Shown: positions 56,304 to 64,000 of the stretch, piece after piece
Layout of the letters: each line of letters begins with the position of its first letter
Numbering within the stretch: position 1 is the first letter of the stretch
From: Candidatus Barnesiella excrementigallinarum
GTDB taxonomy: Bacteria; Bacteroidota; Bacteroidia; Bacteroidales; Barnesiellaceae
Direction of reading: 5' to 3'
Assembly: GCA_019114445.1 (NCBI GenBank)
Contig: DXFL01000006.1
Coordinates: 62,001 to 126,000 of the forward strand
Length of the DNA: 64,000 nt
Notes under the pieces: model-generated
Databases searched by the model: none
What the model was told of the DNA's origin: nothing
Seen by the model: the letters and a program-made list of their open reading frames with translations, nothing else
Program-made: the position numbers and the translations under genes

Positions 56304-58768
56304 ATTACACGACTACCGAAATAGCAACCATCGTCAAGGCTCGGAAAAGAGCTTACAACAACCATACCATCACGGCGTTGCTCACCGACAGCCGCTCGCT
56401 TACCTTCCCCGAGGAGACGCTCTTCTTTGCCTTAGTGACCGAACGGAACGACGGGCATCGTTATATCAAAGATCTCTACCGGAAAGGGGTACGCGATTTT
56501 GTCGTGGAATACCTGCCCCTCGACATCGAAGAGATGGCAGATGCAAATTTCATTGTTGTAAACGACACGTTGGCTGCCCTGCAACAACTGGCCGCCGCAC
56601 ACCGAAAGCGATTCGATATACCCGTTATCGGCGTTACCGGCAGTAACGGGAAGACCACCGTCAAAGAGTGGCTTTACCAACTGTTGCAACCCGACTACAA
56701 TACGGTGCGATCCCCGCGAAGCTACAACTCCCAAATCGGAGTTCCCCTATCGGTATGGCAAATGGGACCCAAAACCGAAATGGCTATCTTCGAGGCCGGT
56801 ATCTCCCAACCCGACGAAATGGTCCATTTGGAAGAGATCATCAAACCCACCTTAGGGTTAATCACCAACATCGGCGAAGCTCACCAAGAGGGATTCCAAA
56901 CCATTCAGCAAAAGTGTATCGAAAAGCTCACTTTACTGAAAGCCTGCGACTGTATCATCTACGACGGCGACAATCCCCTCATTTGCGAATGCGTGGAAAA
57001 ACTGTGCTTCGGGTGCCGCGAAATAGCTTGGTCGCGAAAAGACCGCGACAAACCGCTCTACATCTCAAAAATCGTCAAAGGAAGCGACTCGACCCGGATA
57101 GAATATACCTACCTGCAATATCATTGCAGCATTACCATACCATTCGTCGAAGAGGCCTCTATCGAGAATGCCATACACTGTTTGGCGGTAATGCTTTACT
57201 ACAACCGCCACCCCGAAGTCATCTCCGAGCGTATGGCCCGCCTCACCCCGGTAGCCATGCGTATGGAGGTAAAAGAGGGCATAAACAATTGCCTCATTAT
57301 TAACGACAGCTACAACTCCGACATCAACTCGCTCACCATCGCCCTCGATTTCCAAAACCGCCGTGCCGCCGCCAAAGGCATGAGGCGCACGCTTATCCTG
57401 TCGGATATGTACCAAACGGGATTACCTCCCGCAAGCCTCTACCGCAAAGTGGCCGACATTATCCTGCATAAAGGTATCGAACGGCTCATCGGTATCGGGC
57501 CGGTTATTTCGGACAACGCCTACCTTTTCAATCTTGAAAAGGAGTTTTACCCCTCGACCGAGAATTTCTTGGCGCAACTCGACCCGGCCAATTTCCACAA
57601 CGAATTGATTCTGATCAAAGGGGCCCGCGAATTTCATTTCGAACTCATTTCGGAGACCCTCGAACTGAAACAACACGAAACCATTTTGGAGGTCAACCTC
57701 GACGCCATCGTCCATAACTACAACCTCTTCAAATCGAAATTGCGCCCCACAACCAAAATCATCTGCATGGTGAAGGCTTTCGGATACGGAGTGGGCTCCT
57801 ACGAACTGGCCAAAACCCTGCAAGACCGGGGCGCCGACTTCCTTGCCGTGGCCGTGGCCGACGAGGGTGCCGAATTGCGCAAAGCGGGAATCACCATGCC
57901 CATTTTGGTGATGAACCCCGAAATGAGCAGCTTCCGAACCCTGTTCAGCTACTACCTCGAACCCGAAATATACAGTTTCGAATTGTTGAAAGCCATCATT
58001 GCCGAAGGCGAAAAACTGGGATTGGCCGGCTACCCCGTACACATAAAGATAGATTCGGGTATGCACCGCCTCGGATTTGAAGAGAAAGACATGGAACAGG
58101 TTGTACAAATCCTCAACGACCAAACCGTAATTCTCGCCCGATCGGTATTCTCGCATTTTGCCGGCAGCGACGAACCCCAATTCGACGACTACTCGCACCG
58201 CCAAATCGACTCCTTTACCCGCTGTGCAGACTATCTGCAACAACACTCCAAACACAAAATTCTGCGCCACATACTCAATACGGCCGGAATCCTGCGATTC
58301 CCCGAATACCAAATGGATATGGTACGCTTGGGCATAGGACTGTACGGCGTGTCGCCCATAAGCGACCCGTGCGGGATAGAAACCGTAAGCACACTGAAAA
58401 CCACCATACTGCAAATAAAATCGCTGGCTGCCGGCGAGACAGTGGGATACGGACGAAAAGGCGTTCTCACCCGCGACTCGCGCATTGCGGCTATCCCCAT
58501 CGGTTATGCCGACGGGCTCGACCGCCATTTGAGCAATGGCAAAGGGTGTGTGGTCATAAAGGGGAAACGGGCTCCCATCGTAGGAAACATTTGCATGGAC
58601 GTATGCCTCGTCGATGTAACCGACATCGACTGTTGTCCCGGCGACCGGGTGGAGATATTCGGCGAACAGTTGCCTGTGAGCGAAATTGCCGAAACGCTCG
58701 GCACGATACCCTACGAAATCCTCACCTCGGTATCGACCCGCGTAAAACGTATCTATTACAGAGAATAA
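56300..58768 (+). CDS. murF-alr: Bifunctional MurF ligase / alanine racemase
   Basis: 822 residues from MNYTTTEIATIVKARKRAYN; the track start at 55394 is a shadow extension. Residues 1-450 are MurF, adding D-Ala-D-Ala to UDP-MurNAc-tripeptide, with the ATP loop VIGVTGSNGKTTVK near 110 and INDSYNSDINSLT near 333. Residues 460-822 are alanine racemase, making D-Ala with PLP on Lys in IICMVKAFGYGVGS (near 491) and the catalytic Tyr in IPIGYADGLDR (near 733). The fusion makes D-Ala supply and use one polypeptide; it is known in Bacteroidota. With ddl at 30.5 kb it completes D-Ala metabolism. Confidence 0.95.
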   Translation: MNYTTTEIATIVKARKRAYNNHTITALLTDSRSLTFPEETLFFALVTERNDGHRYIKDLYRKGVRDFVVEYLPLDIEEMADANFIVVNDTLAALQQLAAAHRKRFDIPVIGVTGSNGKTTVKEWLYQLLQPDYNTVRSPRSYNSQIGVPLSVWQMGPKTEMAIFEAGISQPDEMVHLEEIIKPTLGLITNIGEAHQEGFQTIQQKCIEKLTLLKACDCIIYDGDNPLICECVEKLCFGCREIAWSRKDRDKPLYISKIVKGSDSTRIEYTYLQYHCSITIPFVEEASIENAIHCLAVMLYYNRHPEVISERMARLTPVAMRMEVKEGINNCLIINDSYNSDINSLTIALDFQNRRAAAKGMRRTLILSDMYQTGLPPASLYRKVADIILHKGIERLIGIGPVISDNAYLFNLEKEFYPSTENFLAQLDPANFHNELILIKGAREFHFELISETLELKQHETILEVNLDAIVHNYNLFKSKLRPTTKIICMVKAFGYGVGSYELAKTLQDRGADFLAVAVADEGAELRKAGITMPILVMNPEMSSFRTLFSYYLEPEIYSFELLKAIIAEGEKLGLAGYPVHIKIDSGMHRLGFEEKDMEQVVQILNDQTVILARSVFSHFAGSDEPQFDDYSHRQIDSFTRCADYLQQHSKHKILRHILNTAGILRFPEYQMDMVRLGIGLYGVSPISDPCGIETVSTLKTTILQIKSLAAGETVGYGRKGVLTRDSRIAAIPIGYADGLDRHLSNGKGCVVIKGKRAPIVGNICMDVCLVDVTDIDCCPGDRVEIFGEQLPVSEIAETLGTIPYEILTSVSTRVKRIYYRE

Positions 58769-58784
58769 ATTTTTGTATCTTCAT

Positions 58785-58825
58785 AAAACGCCGTCCAGGA
58801 TACGCCTCCGACGGCGTTTTTTATT
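58785..58825 (+). terminator. Terminator of murF-alr
   Basis: Stem AAAACGCCGTC (58785-58795) / GACGGCGTTTT (58810-58820), followed by further T residues. Confidence 0.82.
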
Positions 58826-58862
58826 TCCGCTCCACCCCATTTTCATTCCCGCCCCACCCCAT

Positions 58863-58894
58863 AAAAAAAGCAGGTCCGACATTGTCGAACCTGC
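58863..58894 (-). terminator. Terminator of RNase E/G gene
   Basis: GCAGGTCCGAC (58870-58880) pairs with GTCGAACCTGC (58884-58894), with one mismatch. The A-run 58863-58869 is the T-run on the minus strand. Confidence 0.72.
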
Positions 58895-58916
58895 CACAAA
58901 CCGAGGCCACGAAGCC

Positions 58917-60491
58917 TCACTTTTTAATTTCAATCTCTTCTTTCAGGTCAATCTCGTTTTTCTCGGCATCGAAAAATTTGTATTCGAGATAAGCGAGCGA
59001 CTGATTCGGTATCACCTTCATCTGGAAGGTATATTTGCAGCGCCATTTCATTTTCAGGGAGAAGACACCCTGATTGATGTAAGCAGCTACGAAAGGATGT
59101 ACGTGCAGCATGAATTTCTTTATTTTCAGCTTATACACCAAATAGTGAATCTTCGACTCCAACAAATCGGTAAAGAGCAAGGAGGGAGGGATAGAGCCTT
59201 TACCGTGGCAAGTCGGGCAATCTTCGCTGGTAATAATATCGAGAGCGGGGCGCACACGCTGACGGGTAATTTGCATCAACCCGAATTTGCTCAACGGCAA
59301 AATATTGTGCCGGGCCCTGTCGTTCGCCATCAACTCCCGCATACGGTCGTAAAGTTTCTGACGGTTCTCGGCCTCGTCCATATCGATATAATCGATCACA
59401 ATGATACCGCCCATATCGCGCAACCGCAGTTGTCGGGCAATTTCTTCGGCGGCATTCATGTTCACATCGAGGGCGTTGCTCTCCTGATCCGAAGAGGCTT
59501 TCGAGCGGTTCCCGCTATTTACATCGATCACGTGCAAAGCCTCGGTATGCTCGATAATTACATACGCTCCGCTCTTGAAAGAGACGGTTTTCCCTAACGA
59601 AGATTTAATCTGTTTCGTAATGGCGAAGTTATCGAAGATAGGCAAATCCCCCTCATAAAGTTTTACAATGTCTTTTCTTTCGGGAGATATAAGGCTCACA
59701 TAATTGTAAATTTGGTTATAAGTCTCTTTATCGTTTACGTAAATACTTTCGAACGAGGGGCTGAATATATCGCGTAATATCCCCACGGTTCGACCCGTTT
59801 CTTCATAAACGAGCGACGGTACCTGAGCCTTTTGCAACTTCACCAGCATATCTTCCCAACACTTCACCAGCGTTTTGAGTTCGTTATTCAACTCTGCCAC
59901 CCGTTTACCCTCGGCCACCGTACGCACAATCACCCCGAAATTATGGGGCTTTATACTCTGTATCAACTGTCTGAGACGCAGTTTTTCTTCGTTGGACTTG
60001 ATTTTTTGCGATACGGAAACTTTGTCGGAAAAAGGTATCAGCACCAAAAAGCGGCCGGCAAAAGAGATTTCGGCCGTCAAACGGGGGCCCTTCGACGAAA
60101 TGGGTTCTTTGGCAATCTGTACCAGCACCTCTTGACCCACTTTCAATGCATCGTTAATTGTGCCGTCCTTTTCGATATCGGGCAATAAATTAAATTTAGG
60201 AAGCGACAACACCCGCTTGCGATCGGACAGCGACTGTTTCAGAAACCGGGCGCTCGAATTGTATTGCGTTCCCAAATCGAGGTAGTGCAGGAAAGCATCC
60301 TTTTCGTAACCTACATCAACAAATGCAGCGTTGAGTCCCGGCATCAGCTTTTTGACCCGCCCCAAATAGATGTCGCCCACCGAGAACGATATGTTTCGAG
60401 CCTCTTTTTGAAGTTCTACCAACCGGTTGTTCTCGAGCAATGCAATAGAAATCTCTTTGGGTTGTACATCTACTACAAGTTCGCTGGACAT
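58917..60491 (-). CDS. rng: Ribonuclease E/G family protein
   Basis: 524 residues, the RNase G size class. An S1-like domain (GDIYLGRVKKLMPGLNAAFVDVG, residues 39-61) leads into the catalytic region. Acidic metal ligands are Asp323 in HVIDVNSG and Asp367/Asp370 in IVIDYIDMD. The zinc-link CPTCHGKG is at about residues 425-432, so the dimer or tetramer interface is retained. There is no long disordered scaffold tail as in E. coli RNase E. It processes and decays RNA, probably including 5S or 16S precursors. It follows the HU and basic-protein genes on the same strand. Confidence 0.95.
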   Translation of the reverse strand: MSSELVVDVQPKEISIALLENNRLVELQKEARNISFSVGDIYLGRVKKLMPGLNAAFVDVGYEKDAFLHYLDLGTQYNSSARFLKQSLSDRKRVLSLPKFNLLPDIEKDGTINDALKVGQEVLVQIAKEPISSKGPRLTAEISFAGRFLVLIPFSDKVSVSQKIKSNEEKLRLRQLIQSIKPHNFGVIVRTVAEGKRVAELNNELKTLVKCWEDMLVKLQKAQVPSLVYEETGRTVGILRDIFSPSFESIYVNDKETYNQIYNYVSLISPERKDIVKLYEGDLPIFDNFAITKQIKSSLGKTVSFKSGAYVIIEHTEALHVIDVNSGNRSKASSDQESNALDVNMNAAEEIARQLRLRDMGGIIVIDYIDMDEAENRQKLYDRMRELMANDRARHNILPLSKFGLMQITRQRVRPALDIITSEDCPTCHGKGSIPPSLLFTDLLESKIHYLVYKLKIKKFMLHVHPFVAAYINQGVFSLKMKWRCKYTFQMKVIPNQSLAYLEYKFFDAEKNEIDLKEEIEIKK

Positions 60492-60626
60492 AATTGTTAG
60501 TTATAGATTACTGATTTTGAGGCGGCCCACTCCCATTTCCCCAAAGAAACAGAAAGAAGCCGCCAAAAGTTTTTTTTTAATTTCGCCCCCTTCTCACAAA
60601 ATAAAATGGGGGAGATAAAGCAGAAA

Positions 60627-60664
60627 GAACAAATCCAATGCTTCGAAACGCATTAAATTTGTTC
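60627..60664 (-). terminator. Hairpin downstream of the basic small protein
   Basis: GAACAAAT-AATGC pairs with GCATT-ATTTGTTC (60627-60634 and 60637-60641 with 60650-60654 and 60657-60664). A pyrimidine-rich but not pure T tail follows on the minus strand, so it may be a partial terminator before rng. Confidence 0.45.
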
Positions 60665-60697
60665 TTTGTGTCCTGTCATTTATTGAGCAGACAGACA

Positions 60698-60787
60698 TTA
60701 TTTCTTCTTATGTCTGTTTTTTCTCAATCTTTTTTTGCGTTTGTGAGTAGCCATTTTATGGCCTTTTCTTTTTTTTCCACTCGGCAT
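60698..60787 (-). CDS. Very basic 29-residue protein, ribosome-associated type (not in ORF track)
   Basis: Translates MPSGKKRKGHKMATHKRKKR and then LRKNRHKKK, with 17 Lys/Arg in 29 residues. Such tiny Lys/Arg/His proteins with the conserved 'KMATHKRKKRLRKNRHKK' core are, in my recollection, widespread in Bacteroidota and look like small ribosomal proteins; I do not claim a ribosomal name. The position, between HU (42 bases upstream) and RNase G, on one strand, supports expression. It is too short for the ORF track. Extreme conservation of the composition makes it unlikely to be chance. Confidence 0.75.
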   Translation of the reverse strand: MPSGKKRKGHKMATHKRKKRLRKNRHKKK

Positions 60788-60828
60788 AACGGTATGCTTT
60801 TAAAGATTAATATTTAATATGTTATTTG

Positions 60829-61101
60829 TTACTTCACCTCGCCCATGAATGTTTTTGCCGGCTTAAATGCGGGAATGTTGTGGGCAGGAATTATAATGGT
60901 TGTGTTTTTGGAAATATTGCGAGCCGTTTTTTGTGCTCTTTTCTTTACGATGAAACTGCCGAAGCCTCTTAAATAAACATTTTCACCTTTTGCCAAAGAA
61001 CCTTTTACGGTCTCCATAAATTTTTCAACGGTTTCAAGAACAACAGCTTTTTCAATTCCTGTGTTTTTAGAAATTTCGTTTACAATGTCAGCCTTTGTCA
61101 T
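60829..61101 (-). CDS. hup: HU-type DNA-binding protein
   Basis: 90 residues, the full length of HU. MTKADIVNEISKNTGIEKAVV forms the dimer helices; GFGSFIVKKRAQKTARNISKNTTIIIPAHNIPAFKPAK is the DNA-gripping beta arm with the intercalating Pro in the expected place. HU compacts and bends DNA. The promoter is at 61156-61163, and the small basic protein and rng lie downstream on the same strand. Confidence 0.96.
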   Translation of the reverse strand: MTKADIVNEISKNTGIEKAVVLETVEKFMETVKGSLAKGENVYLRGFGSFIVKKRAQKTARNISKNTTIIIPAHNIPAFKPAKTFMGEVK

Positions 61102-61155
61102 TTTTGTATAAATTATAATTATTTACTAATACGTTGTTTTTAATTTTTTGGACTG

Positions 61156-61163
61156 CAAATATA
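61156..61163 (-). promoter_or_regulatory. Promoter -7 box for HU operon
   Basis: Minus strand TATATTTG, an exact TAnnTTTG match about 55 bases before the HU start. Confidence 0.6.
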
Positions 61164-61478
61164 TAGCTTTTTGCCCATCTAAAAAAGCAAATGCAACTTT
61201 TTTTATCAAATTATACCGGGCACTTCGAAACGGCCCGATTTTAATCGTGCAAATATCGCATTTATTTTTCTATTTTCCCATAACTTTACAACTATTTATT
61301 CTCTCCTTTTCAAAGAGTTCCCCAAAAGAGAAGAGGCTTTCGGGGCGAGAAAAACACCTCACCCGCCCCCTTTGGGGCTAATTTACCTAAATTAAATTAA
61401 AAATATGTTCCTTCACCGGCATTCCTATCTCATTCCAATTTTATTTTGTATATTCGACCCGTAATTTTTATCTCACAC
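61164..61478. other. Intergenic region without gene
   Basis: AT-rich with poly-T and poly-A tracts. I saw no credible ORF or hairpin and no clean promoter box for the CorC-like gene; a near-match TATTTTG lacks one spacer base. Confidence 0.4.
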
Positions 61479-62759
61479 ATGGAAATTTTCATTATAGTAC
61501 TTCTTATTCTTTGCAACGGAGTACTCTCTATGTCCGAAATCGCATTGGTTTCGGCTCGAAAAGTCAAACTCGAAAACAGCGCTAAAAAAGGAAGTAAAGC
61601 CGCACAATCGGCCCTGAAACTTTCGCAAGACCCCGACCGCTTTCTCTCCACCGTACAAATCGGTATTACCCTCATCGGTATCCTCACCGGTCTCTATTCG
61701 GGCGAAGCTTTGGCTCACGATTTGGCCGGGGTGTTGGCCCAAAGTTCGGCTTTGGCTCCGTATGCACTGGGCATATCCAAAACCATTATCGTTATTATTG
61801 TCACCTACCTTACGCTTATCATCGGCGAACTGGTACCCAAGCGTATCGGAATGGTTGCCGCCGAGCGGGTAGCCAAAATCGTGTCGCGGCCCATGTCGTG
61901 GCTCTCGTACATTGCGGCTCCATTCGTATGGATTCTCACCAAAAGCACAGCCGGGGTTTGCCAATTCTTGGGCCTATCCTCGCAAAAAGAGGCCATCACC
62001 GAAGACGAAATCAAAGCTATCGTTCGCGAAGGTACCGAGGACGGTTGTGTGCAAGAGGTAGAACAAGACATCGTAGAGCGTGTATTCAACTTGGGCGACC
62101 GCAATATCTCGTCGATTATGACCCATCGCAGCGATATGGTCTGCCTCGACATACAAGACGACAATGCCACCCTCAAATCGAAAATCATACAAGATCTTCA
62201 CGCCGTATATCCTTTGTGTGAAGACAGCCTCGACAACATCATCGGCATCGTCTATCTCAAAGACCTGTTCTCCAAAATCGACGACGAGAAATTCAACATC
62301 AAGGATGTGGCCTCGGCGCCCTATTTCTTACCCGAAAACATGAGTGTCTATACCGCTATGGAGCGCTTGCGCAACGGAAATCAACGATATGGATTGGTAA
62401 CCGACGAATTTGGCAGTATAGAGGGTATCGTAACTATCAGCGACATCTTAGGCGCATTGGTCGGTACAGCCTCTTCGGGCCCGTCGTCCGACATCATCAC
62501 CCGCGACGACGGTTCATGCCTTATCGACGGGCAATGTTCGTTCTACGACTTCCTCGACCACTACGACATGACCGACCGCTACCAAGAGTACAATTACAAT
62601 ACACTGAGCGGGCTCATTCTCGAACTGTTACAACATATCCCCACCGAAGGCGAAAAGGTCGATTGGCTTTGCTTCACATTCGAAATCGTCGATATGGACG
62701 GTGCCCGAATCGACAAGATACTGGTACAGCGTACCGATGTAAGTGCCACCGGCATATAA
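61479..62759 (+). CDS. CNNM/CorC-family transporter with CBS pair
   Basis: 426 residues from MEIFIIVLLILCNGVLSMSE; the track adds 11 codons. The N-terminal DUF21 (CNNM) domain has four hydrophobic segments, with the characteristic CNGVLSMSEIALVSARK. Two CBS domains follow (near 200-330: MTHRSDMVCLDIQDD, VYTAMERLRNGNQRYGLVTDEFG). The C-terminal CorC/HlyC domain ends with SFYDFLDHYDM and IDKILVQ. Relatives export Mg2+ or Na+/Mg2+, or act as accessory factors for CorA. The older name hemolysin is misleading. It stands alone. Confidence 0.9.
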   Translation: MEIFIIVLLILCNGVLSMSEIALVSARKVKLENSAKKGSKAAQSALKLSQDPDRFLSTVQIGITLIGILTGLYSGEALAHDLAGVLAQSSALAPYALGISKTIIVIIVTYLTLIIGELVPKRIGMVAAERVAKIVSRPMSWLSYIAAPFVWILTKSTAGVCQFLGLSSQKEAITEDEIKAIVREGTEDGCVQEVEQDIVERVFNLGDRNISSIMTHRSDMVCLDIQDDNATLKSKIIQDLHAVYPLCEDSLDNIIGIVYLKDLFSKIDDEKFNIKDVASAPYFLPENMSVYTAMERLRNGNQRYGLVTDEFGSIEGIVTISDILGALVGTASSGPSSDIITRDDGSCLIDGQCSFYDFLDHYDMTDRYQEYNYNTLSGLILELLQHIPTEGEKVDWLCFTFEIVDMDGARIDKILVQRTDVSATGI

Positions 62760-62816
62760 CAGGCAAAAAGCCGATAGCACACCGTTCCCCGGTTTGTTAT
62801 TTCGGGAAAAAGGTTT

Positions 62817-62824
62817 TACCTTTG
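62817..62824 (+). promoter_or_regulatory. Promoter -7 box for queuosine operon
   Basis: TACCTTTG, an exact TAnnTTTG match, giving a leader of about 80 nt before the transporter start. Confidence 0.6.
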
Positions 62825-62831
62825 CAGCCAA

Positions 62832-62911
62832 TTAACCCTTATCAATAACCAGCGAGGGAGCCCGCAAAGCTCCCTCCCGTGTGCTTGAACACCACGTAAA
62901 AAACAAGATTT
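62832..62911 (+). promoter_or_regulatory. Structured leader of queuosine operon, candidate cis-regulatory RNA
   Basis: About 80 nt from the predicted start to the ATG. It contains a perfect 8-bp hairpin GAGGGAGC-CCGCAAA-GCTCCCTC (62854-62876), then a small hairpin in CGTGTGCTTGAACACCACG, then an A-rich single strand (TAAAAAACAAG) next to the start codon. Hairpin plus A-rich tail just before the start of a preQ1-related gene is reminiscent of a preQ1 riboswitch, but I could not match it to a known class consensus. Confidence 0.4.
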
Positions 62912-63595
62912 ATGAAACGTACTTTTTCGCTGCCCTTCCTTATCATGGGCGTTGTTTTTTGCGTCTGCCTCATCTGCTCGAACCTGCTCGAAGTGAAAAT
63001 GATTTCACTGGGAGGCATTACCGCAACCGCCGGGCTCATCGTCTTCCCCATCTCCTATATCATCAACGACTGCATTGCCGAAGTGTGGGGATACAACAAA
63101 GCCCGTTTTATCATTTGGCTCGGATTCCTCATGAATCTCATGGCCGTCATCTTTATCCAACTGGCTATCGTCTTGCCGTCGGCTCCCTTTTGGGATGGAC
63201 AAAGTTCGTTCGAAACCATCTTTGCCTCCACGCCGCGTATTTTGCTTGCCAGTTTTATCGCCTTCCTCGCCGGCTCGTTCCTCAACGCTTATGTAATGAG
63301 CAAGATGAAAATATCGAGCAACGGCAAGCACTTCTCGCTGCGGGCCATCGCCTCGACCATCGTAGGCGAAAGCGCCGACTCGCTGCTCTTTTTCCCCATT
63401 GCCTTCGGCGGAGTGGTACCGGTAAACGAGTTGGCCATACTCATTGTCACCCAAGCCTGCCTCAAAACAGCCTACGAAATTGTTATTCTGCCCGTAACCA
63501 TACGGGTAGTACGGCTGGTCAAACGTATCGACGGCAGCGATGTCTACGACCGCCAAGTTTCTTACAACATTTTCAAAATAAAAGATTTACAATAA
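62912..63595 (+). CDS. Queuosine precursor transporter (YhhQ family)
   Basis: 227 residues with six or more hydrophobic segments. The VUT/YhhQ (DUF165) signature is visible: LICSNLLEVKMISLGG, FPISYIINDCIAEVWGYNKAR and IVGESADSLLFFPIAF. The E. coli homologue brings queuosine precursors such as preQ0 or preQ1 into the cell. queF starts nine bases downstream, so uptake and the next reductive step are co-expressed. The leader may sense the ligand. Confidence 0.93.
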   Translation: MKRTFSLPFLIMGVVFCVCLICSNLLEVKMISLGGITATAGLIVFPISYIINDCIAEVWGYNKARFIIWLGFLMNLMAVIFIQLAIVLPSAPFWDGQSSFETIFASTPRILLASFIAFLAGSFLNAYVMSKMKISSNGKHFSLRAIASTIVGESADSLLFFPIAFGGVVPVNELAILIVTQACLKTAYEIVILPVTIRVVRLVKRIDGSDVYDRQVSYNIFKIKDLQ

Positions 63596-63604
63596 CTCCG
63601 AACT

Positions 63605-64000
63605 ATGGAATCGAAAGAACCTCAGTTGACTCTGCTGGGGCACAAAACCGTCTACCGACAGGACTATGCCCCCGAAGTGTTGGAAACATTTGCCAACAAA
63701 CACCCCGAAAACGACTATTGGGTGCGCTTTAACTGCCCCGAATTTACCAGCCTTTGCCCCATCACTGGGCAACCCGACTTCGCCACCATACAAATCGACT
63801 ACATTCCCGGCGAACGTATGGTCGAAAGCAAAAGCCTGAAACTCTATCTGTTCAGTTTCCGCAACCACGGAGCCTTTCACGAGGATTGTGTAAACATCAT
63901 CATGAAGGATCTTATCAAACTCATGGAACCCAAGTATATCGAAGTCACCGGATTTTTCACCCCCCGCGGCGGTATAAGCATTTACCCTTATTGCAACTAC
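63605..64000 (+). CDS. queF: NADPH-dependent 7-cyano-7-deazaguanine reductase, 3' truncated by window
   Basis: 132 codons are visible, from [21 protein letters not shown]; it is absent from the track as a stop lies outside. QueF reduces preQ0 to preQ1. The catalytic Cys is in [13 protein letters not shown], followed by the substrate/NADPH motif [21 protein letters not shown]. It is of the short, single-domain type (about 150 residues, as in B. subtilis). It lies nine bases after the transporter gene. Confidence 0.95.
   Translation, partial: MESKEPQLTLLGHKTVYRQDYAPEVLETFANKHPENDYWVRFNCPEFTSLCPITGQPDFATIQIDYIPGERMVESKSLKLYLFSFRNHGAFHEDCVNIIMKDLIKLMEPKYIEVTGFFTPRGGISIYPYCNY

Noticed and set aside
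62854-62876. Hairpin read as a terminator of the CorC-like gene
   Set aside because: It lies downstream of the next promoter and has no T-run after it, so it belongs to the queuosine leader.

Overview
The window is a stretch of chromosome from a member of the Bacteroidota, most likely order Bacteroidales. Several things point there. Promoter -7 boxes of the TAnnTTTG type stand before most operons, and Shine-Dalgarno sequences are generally absent. There is a MurF-alanine racemase fusion, a GSCFA protein, a Bacteroidota-style ParC, a secreted protein with a type IX (Por) sorting tail, and many Bacteroidota-restricted families (DUF3316, DUF3667, DUF4919, Dabb). I could not fix the genus; a gut Barnesiella/Muribaculaceae-like lineage is only a guess. 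No integrase, transposase, rRNA operon or CRISPR array was seen.

Layout. 1-2.8 kb: oxidative pentose phosphate genes (zwf, cut by the window edge, then pgl) converging on trmD. 3.0-7.3 kb: a complete AlwI-like type II restriction-modification (R-M) operon with an HTH-fused adenine methylase, a second adenine methylase and the endonuclease. 7.4-12.6 kb: an ABC-F ATPase with one degenerate ATP site, a Dabb protein, a 47-residue ORF missing from the track, metA, and a U32/RlhA-like gene. 12.7-13.9 kb: a DUF418 membrane protein. 14.0-16.6 kb: an AT-rich AvaI/BsoBI-like R-M operon. 16.6-17.6 kb: a non-coding stretch with structured repeats. 17.6-19.8 kb: a secreted trypsin-like protease with a barrel-like tail, and a lipoprotein. 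19.9-23.8 kb: an adenine methylase behind a Dna2-like nuclease-helicase. 24-35.4 kb: mostly housekeeping genes (RRM protein, dapA, ligA, a hydrolase, a membrane MurF-like ligase, ddl, ettA, def, ruvX).

35.7-35.85 kb: a promoter and terminator pair framing a probable small RNA of about 67 nt. 36-42.6 kb: a secreted glycoside hydrolase, then a 1402-residue amidase with a type IX sorting tail and its beta-propeller partner. 42.9 kb: tRNA-Leu(UAG). 43-47.6 kb: the parC-DUF3316-S41 protease operon. 47.8-52.9 kb: glyS, lemA, two FKBP-type isomerases, phoU and DUF4919. 53-55.1 kb: DUF3667 and a tight three-gene cassette whose middle gene has the architecture of a phage one-piece spanin. 55.3-58.8 kb: GSCFA plus murF-alr behind a palindrome-embedded promoter. 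58.9-61.1 kb: RNase E/G, a 29-residue basic protein and HU. 61.5-64 kb: a CorC-like protein, then the queuosine-precursor transporter and queF (cut by the window end) behind a structured leader.

Three separate DNA-methylation loci lie within 24 kb, so the first third of the window carries much of its accessory and defence content. Two MurF-type ligases, Ddl and Alr are also present: D-Ala supply, dipeptide formation and addition to the cell-wall precursor are all encoded here.
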